Position numbers and translations under genes: made by a program
Shown: positions 38,597 to 47,724 of the stretch, piece after piece
Numbering within the stretch: position 1 is the first letter of the stretch
Layout of the letters: each line of letters starts with the position of its first letter
DNA from: Cyanophora paradoxa
Taxonomy: Eukaryota; Glaucocystophyceae; Cyanophorales; Cyanophoraceae
DNA length: 64,000 nt
Direction: 5' to 3'
Assembly (NCBI GenBank): GCA_004431415.1
Contig: QPMI01000017.1
Coordinates: 744,001-808,000, forward strand
The notes under the pieces: generated by a model
Told to the model about the DNA's origin: nothing
The model's input: the letters and a program-made list of their open reading frames with translations, nothing else
Databases searched by the model: none

Positions 38597-41555
38597 TCAC
38601 GGCCGCCCGAGGTTGGCGGCCGAGGAGGATGCCGTGGCCGAGAGCTGCGCCCAGTCCTGCGGGGCCCGCCGCGCCGCGTCGGAGGGCCGGCGCGGGGCGG
38701 GGCGCGGGGCGAGGGGAGGGCGCACGAAGGAGGGCCAAGAGGACGGGCCCGTCGCGATCTCCGGCAGGGAGAGGCGCCGCTGCATCGGGTACTGCGGCAC
38801 CCGCCCGTTCGGCCCGCAGCGAGGGCGCCCCCGGGGGGTACACACCTCGGGGACCATGTCGGTGGCGCCGCGGTCGCTGCTGTACCCGTCCCCCGCGGAG
38901 GGGTCGCCGAAGCTGGAGTCGATGCCGTCGTCCCAGCGGAAGAAGGAGTCGTCCACAGGCGGGGGCGGGGGCGCCGCCGGCTCCGGGGCGAGGAAGAGGG
39001 GCAGCGCCGGCTGCCGCCCCGGGGCCACGGGGCTTGAGGGGAAGGCCGGCGGCGCCGTCGGGAGGTCCGCGTCGGCATCCGGCTCGGGCTCGGGGTGGGC
39101 CCCCCGGGGCCCCGGCCCCGCGGGGAGGCGCACGAGCTTCATGCGGGCCGTGGCGCCGGCGACCTCCTGGGCGTGCCGCGCGTCCTCCGCCCCGCGAACG
39201 TCGGCGACGCCGGCGCCGCGAAGGCCGAGTGCGCAGCGAACGCCGAGGCCGGTGCCGACGCCGGCGCCGGGGCGGCGTTATAGGGTAGGCCCGGCCGCCG
39301 CGGGCGACCCGGCGGGGAGCGGGGGCCCGGGGCCGGCGCGGGGAGGGCCGGAGGGCGGGGAGGGCGGCGGGGTTGGCGCCGAGGGCGCGCGGGTCTGCTG
39401 TGAGGGCGACGGGCCCGGCGGGAGGAGGCGGGAGAGCGGGGCCGAGTGGGGGCGGGGCGGGGCGGGGCCGGCGGGGCGGCCGGGGGACGAGGGAGAGGAG
39501 GTTGGAGCGGAGGAGGAGGGCGGAGGCCGGGGAGGAGGAGGGCGCGGGGCCCGCCTCGCCGGCCGCCGCGGCGCTCGCCATCTCCACCTCCCCGTCACTC
39601 CGCAGCAGGTCTGCGCGCGCGCGCGAAGCGCCGCCGCGCGTCGGGCCGGGGCGGGCGGGCGGGCGCGCGGGCGCGGCGGGCGGGGCTCGGAGACGGGCGC
39701 GGGGGCGCACCCTCGGACTCCGAGTCGACCTTGACGGTGGTGGCGAGCACGGCGACCGGGGCGCGGCGGGCGCCCCCCGCCGCCCGCCGGCGGTTCCGGG
39801 CGGCCCGGTGCCCGTAGCCCTGCGCCTGCCCCTGCTGCTGTAGCTGCTGCTGCTGCCAGAAGGCGTGCGCGGGGGCCGAGGCCGAGGAGGAGACCGAGGA
39901 GAGGGACGAGCGCTCCGCCTCCGACTCGATCTCCTCGTCGCTCCCGCCGCTCGCCCAGCGCGCCCACTTCGCCCGCCGCCGCGTCACCGCCGACCCGTAC
40001 GGCCCGCCGCCGCCGCCGCCGCCGCCGCCGCTGCCGCCTCCGCCGCCCGCCGCGCCGCCAGAGCCGCCTTGGTTGTCCCCGGGGCCGGCCCCGCGGCCGC
40101 GCCGCCCGGTGCGGCCCCGCCGAGGAAGATCGCTTCGTGGGAGCCCGCGGGGTCGCGTCGGGCTGCTCGGGGCCCCCGCGGGGCCGCCCCCTCGCCCGGC
40201 GCTGCCCGCGCGGGGTGCCCAGACGACGCCTCGGCCGCCGACTGCGAGCGGGGCAGCGCCGACGCGGCTCCGCGCGCCGCCGCCGTCGCCGGGTGGCCCT
40301 GGCTGTGCCTCCGCGTGGGGGCTCCGCCGCGTGGCCGTGGCCCCCGCGGCGCGGCCGCCGGCCAGGGCCCCCGAGAGCGCGGCGAAGCCAGAGATCGAGT
40401 GATGCCGGCCGCCCCGCCCCGCCGGCCGCGCCGCCGCTGCCGACGAGGCCGCCGCCTCCTCGTCGGGCGCGCCGGCGGGCCCCGCGCGGCCCTCGGGCCG
40501 GCCTCGCCCGCCGCCGCCGCCGCCGCGGCTGCCGCGGCGGCGGACGCCTCCTCGGGCTGCTCCTCGCGCTGGTGGGCGTAGAGGGCGCCGAGGGCGCCCT
40601 CCTCCTCCTCGACGCGGCGCACGAAGCTCACGACGTGCTTGACGTGCTCCCGCAGCTGCTCGGCGTCCAGGTCGCCCCCCGCCGCGCTCGCGTTCAGCGC
40701 CGTGTTCCGGAAGCCCAGCAGCGCGTTCTCCTCCGTCTGCATCTCCGCGTAGAAGCGCTCCTTGCGGTAGCCGTCCGCCGGGAAGTTCGTGCGCGCCTCC
40801 GGCCCGTACAGCGCCACCATTACGCGGTCTGCGGGCACCCTGTCACCCCGCGCGGCCCCCGAGAGCGGCGCCCCGCCTACCGTGGGCCCGGGCCGCGTCA
40901 ACGGCCGTCTTGTAGTTGCCGACCTGCCGAGGCGGGCGATCAGGTCGGCGGGCCCTGCGCGCGCCGGCGCGACGCGAATTCCGAGCTCACATGGAAGTTC
41001 ACGCCGCGGAACGTGATCATCGATCGCCTGCGCAGCCGGAGCGGGGGGCGGCGCTTAGTGCTCGAAGCGGCCACACGGAGGTCGGCGGAGGCGGTGTCAC
41101 CACTTCCAGCCGTCGCGAACGTAGACGCCCTTGAAGGGTCGTGGCCTGGCTGCACCTTCGCCGAGGGGTCCCTCTCCTTGGGGCCGCCGTGTGCTTGTTC
41201 GACCCCGGCCTCGGCTCGCTGTGCGATTGCCGCCCGCCGCCTGGCTGTCCGAGGCGCTCTCGGCAGTTGCGTGCTTCCGGATCGCGCTCCTCTTTCGTTT
41301 CTTGCGATCGGGCGCCCGGATCTTCCTCCCCGCCGCCTTGTTCGGGGCTGTCGCGCCGTCCGACACCCAGCCGCTCGCTCGCCCTCCTGCGGGCTCCTCC
41401 ACGAGTGCCTGCCTCAAGCTTTGGACTTCCACATCGCTTTCGGTGTCGCTTGGAAGGTTGCTCGGTCCGGCTGCCCAGCGCGAGAGCAACTCCGCCCTCG
41501 AAGGCGGGGCCGAGCCCGCGCTTTCGGTCTGCTCGAAGGTTGGCAAGAAGCTCAT
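38597..41555 (-). CDS. AP2-domain protein with long low-complexity C-terminus
   Basis: From ATG 41,555 (MSFLPTFEQTESAGSAPPSR) a basic linker leads to an AP2 domain split over four exons: FKGVYVRDGWKW, then RSMITFRGVNFH, then VGNYKTAVDAARAH, then DRVMVALYGPEARTNFPADGY. This matches the AP2 pattern (GV-x-W, G-x-Y-x-T-A-x-x-AA, GP-x-A-x-TNF-x-x-Y), a DNA-binding fold of plant and protist transcription factors. The rest, down to 38,597, is Ala/Pro/Gly/Ser-rich with a Gln-rich patch (WQQQQLQQQGQAQGYGH near 39,850) and acidic segments. Intron joins in the C-terminal half are uncertain. An alternative start at 41,775 would share its CATG with an opposite-strand ATG and is less likely. Confidence 0.72.
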
Positions 41556-41851
41556 TTAGCGGCGAAAAACAGCGAACCTGCATCGGGGCGCAGCGCCACA
41601 CGAAACACCCTCTGCAATAGGGGGGTACGTCTGCAAAGCGCCTCCTTGTCGCGCGACAGCGCCAGCGCCCTCGGGCCGGAACTTGGCGTACCTTGCAACT
41701 TGGAGAAGCCGGTGCGTGGGGTCGGCGATGCGCTCGGCCTTTCTTGCCGCCGAAGCTCCCCACAGGCGCATCCATGATCCGGCTCGCGTACGCGCGCGAC
41801 GAGCCCGATTCGCCGCTTAGATGGAGCAAGGAGCGCTCGACGTGGCGCTCG

Positions 41852-43922
41852 ATGGCACCAGCGGCGCTAGCATGCGCGTTCTTGTGCTTCGCGTACGCAG
41901 GGCTGTCGCGATGGCCTGTGGTCCCGGAAGCCGGAGACGTCGTGCAGGCGGTCGAAGCCGTGCTGGAGTCGCCTCAGGCGCTCTGGACGGCTAACGCGCT
42001 CCGCGCTCAGAAGCGCCTCGCCTCCCAGATCCCGCTTGACAGGCCCGCCACAACTGATCCCGCCGCGAGCACTTCTCGATCTCGATCTCGCTGAAGCGCA
42101 GCGCAGCCCAGGGCATCTCTTCTTTGGGGCCCACAACAGCATCTCGAGCCCGTCCTACGGCCCTTTGCCCCCAGGTTCGCCCCCCGAGCTGCCTGCAGCT
42201 CTCGCGTTCGCCTGTTTGGACGAGGCCCTTCCTTGCCGCAGGAAACAACCAAGTGCACAACATAACGAACCTGCTGCGCATCGGCGTCCGCTTTGTGAGC
42301 CGCACGCCGAAGCCGGCTCGCGCCCGGTTACGGGCTGATTATGATCGCCCCCCAGCTGGAGATCGATGTGCACGTGAACCCGCAGCTGGACTCAGAGGCG
42401 GCGCGCGTGTGCCACGGGAGCAAGGGGTTCGAGTTCCTGTGCCGCGCGCTGCCGCTCTACTGCCGCTCCCTCGGCTTCGAGGGCTCCCTCGGCCACTCCA
42501 GCGGCTGCTCCCGCGCCTCCTCCCCGCGCCTCAAGGACGTCCTTCTCGAGGTGTGCAACCCCATCGTCGCCCCGGTGAATCCGCGCGTCGCGACGCGGCG
42601 CTCAGCCGCGGGCGCGCGCAGGTGGCGGGGTTCGTCGCGACGCTCCAGCCCGGGAGCGGCGACCTCGTGGTCCTGAGGCGGGCCGCCCCCTCGCCGCGCC
42701 CCCCGCCGCGGCGCAGCGGACGCCCCGCGCGCAGCGTGGACGACTGCGTGTGCCACGGGCCCGGCGAGCCGCCGGGCCTCGAGCGGCTCGTCAACGGCCC
42801 CTTCGAGGCCGTCCTCGCAGGCGCCCCCGCCCCGCCCGCCCGCCCGCCCGCCCGCCCTGCGAACGGGCGGGTGGGGGCAGGCCTGGTGTACACCCCGGGG
42901 GACCTGGCGGCGGACGGCGGCCGCTGGCCCTCCCCCGCCCAGCTCGAGGCCCGCGGCAAGCGGTGCGGGCCCCGCCTCTGGGGCGCCTCCGCCCCCGCCC
43001 GCAAGGCGACCCTTCTCCTCACAGCGTCGTCGCCTTCTCGAACGACGGGGCCTACGGAGGAGCGTTCCTCCACGGCTTCCTCCCCCGCTTCCGGTACCCC
43101 GAGAACAAGGTCAAGCTCTTCCGCCCGTGGCCCCTCTGCCGGTGCCCGCCCCCCGCCCCCGTTTCCCGTCCGCCTCGCTCCTCACCGCCCCCGCGCGCGC
43201 CCAGGCCCGGCATCGCGGGGCGCGAGTACCCGCCCCCGGAAGGCCGCCCCTTCTCGATCGTCCAGGCCCGCTCTCGATCGGTCGCAGCGCGGCGCCGGCC
43301 CGGCGTCTCGTTCTCACCCGCCCGCCCCCCGCGGACGCAGGGCGGGGCGCAGCGCCTCTCGCTCTTCTGGGGCGCCCTCACGCTCTACTCGGGAGAGGCC
43401 GACTCGTGCGCCCTCGCCTTTGGTCCCCTTCGGGCGCAGCTCTCTGAGGGCGCCCCGCAGGGGCGCCCTGACGGCGGAGCGCTGCCGGGCGGTGGTGGAG
43501 TGCGGGCTGAGCCCCGCGGGGGACTTCGTCGCGCCGGCCCTCCTCGCCCGCTGCGCCGTCTGGTCCTTCGCAGAGGGCGAGGCGCCCCGCCGCCCGGCCC
43601 CCGGCGCCGCCCTCGCCATCCGCGCCTCCGACGGCCGGCGCGCCCCGCCCCGGCCTGCCCCTCCATTCAAGCTCGGCCCCTCACGGATTCGAGCCCGCCA
43701 GGTGGCGGCACGTCTCCGCAGAGGAGGCGCCGGGGCTGCCCCTCGCCTGCCGCGCGGCCGGCGCCGGCGATGGCGGCTGGGCCCTCGCGCCCCGGGCCGC
43801 CGGCTGCCCCGAGGGCCACGGGCCGGGCGCGCCCCGCACGGGCCTCGAGAACCGGGGCCTGCGCGCCGCCCTCGCCGCCGCTGGCCTCCCCCTCGCCGCC
43901 CTCGGGCCCCTTGACCTCCCCT
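41852..43922 (+). CDS. PI-PLC X-domain-like phosphodiesterase with N-terminal membrane anchor
   Basis: The chosen ATG (41,852) opens on a hydrophobic segment (MAPAALACAFLCFAYAG), a signal peptide or anchor. Downstream exons give FFGAHNSISSPSYG (near 42,121), NNQVHNITNLLRIGVRF joined across an intron to LEIDVHVNPQLDSEAARVCHG (42,354 on), and later DLAADGGRWPSPAQLEARGKR (near 42,900). The order 'GAHNS', 'G.R..EIDVH', 'CHG' and 'D..GRWP...L...GKR' is that of PI-PLC X-domain-like proteins. His in HNS and in DVH are the expected catalytic residues. The final exon ends at 43,922 (LGPLDLP). Several introns start GTGCG or GTTCG. Substrate is unknown. The last exon is duplicated at 47,233-47,566. Confidence 0.7.
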
Positions 43923-44096
43923 GAGGCCCTCTGTCCAGCCCGAATTTATCAAATCCGCCCTCGACACGGCCGCGAGATACACGGGCGGGACGCGGGGCGA
44001 GTGGGGGATCGGCCGCGGGTGCCTTTGCGGTTGCCGGTTGGGCCGCAGACGGACCGCCGTGCGCACGCCGCGGCGGCGCGGGGGCCCTGGCGGGCT

Positions 44097-46857
44097 CTAG
44101 GGCGCCTGGGTGTAGGGGGAGGGCGCGTAGAAGGTCTGCACGCGGCCGCCGCCCGAGCTCGGGCGGAAGTTGACGTCGGGGGCCTGCGCCCGCTCGCGCG
44201 CCGGGGACGTGAGCGGCGCGGGTCGGCACGCGGGGCGGGCGGGGAAGGCGTGCCTGGTAGTAGGAGGCCCGGCCGCCCACTCCCATGGCCGCGGCGTTGC
44301 CGTAGGCCTCCGCGCGGCTGGCGCCCCCGGCGGGGGCCCCCTTCGCGGGAAGCGGCGGGGCGAGCAGGCACTGGCGGAGGAACGGCTTGGTGAAGAACTT
44401 GCCTGCGGCGGGCCGGCGCGGGGCGGGTGAGCGCGGAGCGGGGGCGGATCGGAGGCGGGCGGGGGCGGTGCGGACCGGGGCCGGTGCCGTCGTCACTCGG
44501 CTGGTCGAGGAGGTTGATGAGGCGGACGAGCTCGCACTGGACCAGCACGAGGCGGGGCGCGCGCAGAGCCGCCTGCAGCTTCTTGTCCTCGCCCACCCAG
44601 GTCGGGTTCGACGCGCTGCGGGCCTCACTAAGATTATTTAGTCTTTTTAACCATATATCTACATCCAAGCGAACAAATGACAGATAAAAACGTTGTTTTT
44701 CTTCCGGCAATGTAGCCAAGAGCTCTTTAACTTTAGGGTATGCGAACATAATCGCTAAATAGAATGTTGTTTTAAAAGTTTCATCGTTGCATTAAGTAAC
44801 CAGACCATTATTTGAATTTAATTTAGATATTCAACATGAACAATAGCGATAATAATTAAAAAAACATTCCATCATTATATAGGTTGGCAATTCCCTCCAT
44901 ACTAGTGGTTGCAGGGGCCCGGATCGGATGAGAGGCGCGCGCGCGGGGATGCCGGCGCCGCGCACCTGGCGACCTGGAGGAGGCCCTGGCGGGCCTTCTC
45001 GAACCAGCGGGCCCTGCGTGGGTCCTCCAGCACGCGGTCGCAGAACTCTGTGTAGGGGATGACCGTGTAGCGCCCGAGCAGGGTGCCCGAGGGCGAGGCC
45101 GGGGCGGCCATCGCCGCCCCCGCCGCGCCGCCCTCGCGGTGGTCCACGAGGTCGATGACGAGCTCGGCCATGGCGACCTGGTCGCCCTTGTAGAGCTGCA
45201 GGACGCCGCGCGCCGCCGCCGCCCGCTCGTCCAGCGCCGCAGCCAGGAACCGCTCCGAGTACGCCGAGTCGATCCGCAGCGCCAGGCTGCGCGGGGCGCG
45301 TCACGGCCGGCGCCGGCCGGCAGCGGGCGTGCCCGCACCGCGCGTTCTTCTCGCGGTTCTCGCTTTCCTCCTTGGGGCTCTGCTTGTCCGCGTCCTTGCT
45401 GCTGAAGGCTTCAACGATGCCGGTCCAGCGCCTCTGGTCGGAGGGGTCCAGGGACCAGGCGCCGATGATCTGCGGGGCGCGGCGCGGCGAGTTGAGGCGG
45501 CGCCGGCGCGGGCGCCGGCCGAGCCGGGGCGCGCACGTCCTCCTGGGCCTCGCGCAGCATGCGGATCTCGCTCCCCGACTCGGCGGCCTCCTTCGCGTCC
45601 CGCCTGCCGCAGGCACCCCCGGCGCTCGGCGCCCCGCGCTCGGGCCGGGCCGGCGCGGAACGCACTCCTTGCTGCTGCCGATGCCGAAGATGCTGCCGAT
45701 CTTCTGGAGAACCGTCTTGCTCTTGTACACCTGCATGTCCTCCAGGAAGCTCACCTGACCTCAAGTCAGCGGCGCGGCGGCGGCGGCGCGGGGCGGGCGC
45801 GCCTCGCGGCGGATGATCTCGGTCCACCCGAAGAACGCAGCGATAAGGTAGAGCGTGTGGTTGATCGCGTCTGCGTGGGAAGGGGCGGGGCGGGGAGGGG
45901 CGGGGCGCCGGCCTCAGGCGCGGACGGGCGGCAGTGGCGTCTCCCGGAGCAGGGCGTGCTCACAGTACTGCGGGGAAGCCTCTCAGCACGCGAGCGCGCA
46001 AGAGTCGAGCGCAGCAGAAGCGACGCACGTCGTCCTCCACGGGGCGGACATCGACCCCGCTCTTGGAGAGGGAGGCGCCCCCGGAGAAGAAGCCCGAGCC
46101 CGAGGCCGCGTCGCGGCCGCCGCCCATCCGGCGCGCCTCGTCCGCCTGCCTCTTGAACTTGTTCAGCACTGTGGCGCGCGCGGCGCGTCAGGCGGGAAGG
46201 GCAGGGGCGTCCGCGGCCGGGCGGGGCGGGGCGACGCACTGTGGCTAGGACCGGCGACCTGGGTGAGACGGGACTGAAGCTCGAACGCCGCCTGGGCCAG
46301 GGGGCCCTTGTAGCTGCGCGAGCGGGGGGGCGCGCTCAGCTGGGCCGGCCGGCGGCGCCGCGGGGCAGACGCGGCTGCCGCTCACCGGTCCATCATCTGC
46401 TTCCGCTGCATCCATTCCTCCTTCTCGCGCTTCTGCTCCTCGACAGCCGCCGTGAGGATTTGCTGCGCAGCGGGAGGTGAGGCCAGGGATCGAACGTAAC
46501 GGGGCGGCACGGGTTCGAGAGCGTCAGCGACGCCAGCTGCAGCCTAGCATGCGGCAGTTTCGCCTCCTCTCGCAGAGACGACGCGGCATCGATGTCGGCG
46601 GCAGACTCGAATGAATGCGCATTTGCGACTTGCGACACGAGACTGCCCATCGCCATCCGCGGCAGTACTAGTGCCGCCCCGTGCGAGGCTGGCGAACCTG
46701 CTTGATGGTTGTGAAAACAGTGAAAAGGCCTGTCGCACGGTTCAATCAGTTCGTGTAACTGCCGTCGGGCATCGTTCGACGAAGGTCGGCGTTACGACGG
46801 CGCACCGCTCAGGACACTGATGATCAGAGCAATCCAGATGCTGGCGTCGGCCTCCAT
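44097..46857 (-). CDS. Host gene of unknown function, paralogue A
   Basis: Starts at 46,857 with a short hydrophobic N-terminus (MEADASIWIALIISVLSG), a possible signal anchor. Exons in order include AVEEQKREKEEWMQRKQMMD, NKFKRQADEARRMGGGRD, DAINHTLYLIAAFFGWTEII, SFLEDMQVYKSKTVLQKIGS, IIGAWSLDPSDQRRWTGIVE, RIDSAYSERFLAAALDERAA, RYTVIPYTEFCDRVLEDPRR and LVQCELVRLINLLDQPSDDG, ending SPYTQAP at 44,097. It looks like a membrane-anchored, helix-rich protein; I do not recognise the family. Introns mostly begin GTGCG. The intron just before ASNPTW holds a 290-bp AT-rich insertion absent from paralogue B, so splicing may be slowed or altered. It lacks the extra intron of B after DKQSP. Confidence 0.6.
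44625..44914. mobile_element. AT-rich insertion inside an intron of paralogue A
   Basis: 290 bp of AT-rich DNA in GC-rich surroundings, absent from the matching intron of paralogue B. GGGCC lies on both sides (44,620-44,624 and 44,915-44,919), a possible 5-bp target-site duplication. The host splice donor and the CCCGCAG acceptor remain outside it. On the minus strand it opens a 40-codon frame from 44,749 (MFAYPKVKELLATLPEEKQR) that runs into host sequence. Base composition resembles the viral element at the left of the window. Origin unknown. Confidence 0.65.
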
Positions 46858-47232
46858 CTGATCTCGCGTGTTCGTGAGACTGGATCCTAGGCCTAGGGCA
46901 ATTGTCACAATCACCTTGGAATCCGCCATTTGAGCTAGCCCAGGACGACGTCGACGTCACTCGGGAGTCGGGACTCGGGACTCGGGACCGGAGGCCCGCG
47001 AGAAGCTGGTGCGGTACCGAAAGAAACTCTCAAGCTCAGCGGAGACTCATCCCCGGGCCGGGTAATTCCCCCCCCCCGGGGGGACCGCAATTACTTGGTA
47101 TACGTAACGAATACTAGCGAATTAGTAGCGATAGCCAGTTGTTGAAGGCGTTCAGCGGGCACGCCAGCAGCTAGCGCGATGGGAGACAGCGAGAATCAAA
47201 TCTTAAATGCGTCGTTCCGCCCGCGTGTGAGC
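46858..47232. other. Spacer between the two segmental-duplication copies
   Basis: No gene seen. It contains the promoter side of paralogue A, a CGGGACTCGGGACTCGGGA triplication near 46,965-46,990 and a C9/G7 run near 47,070-47,083. Homology to the right copy ends within it. Confidence 0.5.
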
Positions 47233-47566
47233 TGCCCGGCCCCCGGCGCCGCCCTCGCCATCCGCGCCTCCGACGGCCGGCGCGCCCCGCCCCGCCCCGC
47301 CCCTCCATTCAAGCTCGGCCCCTCACGGATTCGAGCTCGCCAGGTGGCGGCACGTCTCCGCAGAGGAGGCGGCGGTGCTGCCCCTCGCCTGCCGCGCGGC
47401 CGGCGATGGCGGCTGGGCCCTCGCGCCCCGGGCCGCCGGCTGCCCCGAGGGCCACGGGCCGGGCGCGGCCCGCACGGGCCACGAGATCCGGGGCCTGCGC
47501 GCCGCCCTCGCCGCCGCTGGCCTCCCCCTCGCCGCCCTCGGGCCCCTTGATCATGACCTCCCCTGA
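47233..47566 (+). pseudogene. Fragment of the PI-PLC-like gene (last exons only)
   Basis: Matches 43,592-43,922 with scattered substitutions and small indels, ending in the same TGA after a 6-bp insertion (TGATCA type) near 47,548. The upstream exons are absent, so this is a passenger of the segmental duplication and not a gene. Confidence 0.85.
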
Positions 47567-47724
47567 GGCCCTCTGTCCAGTCCGAATTTATCAAATCCGC
47601 CCTCGACACGGCCGCGAGGTACACGGGCGGGACGCGGGGCGAGTGGGGGATCGGCCGCGGGTGTCTTTGCGGTTGCCGGTTGGGCCGCAGACGGACCGCC
47701 GTGCGCGCGCCGCGGCGGCAAGCT

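Noticed and set aside
41773-41776. Divergent start codons sharing one CATG for the AP2 and PI-PLC-like genes
   Set aside because: Both genes have better internal starts (41,555 and 41,852), so a shared CATG start is unlikely.
44626-44907. CACTA-family transposon, because the AT-rich insertion contains CACTA near one end and TAGTG near the other
   Set aside because: The bases outside those ends do not form the 3-bp duplication expected of CACTA elements, and a 5-bp GGGCC repeat fits slightly different ends.
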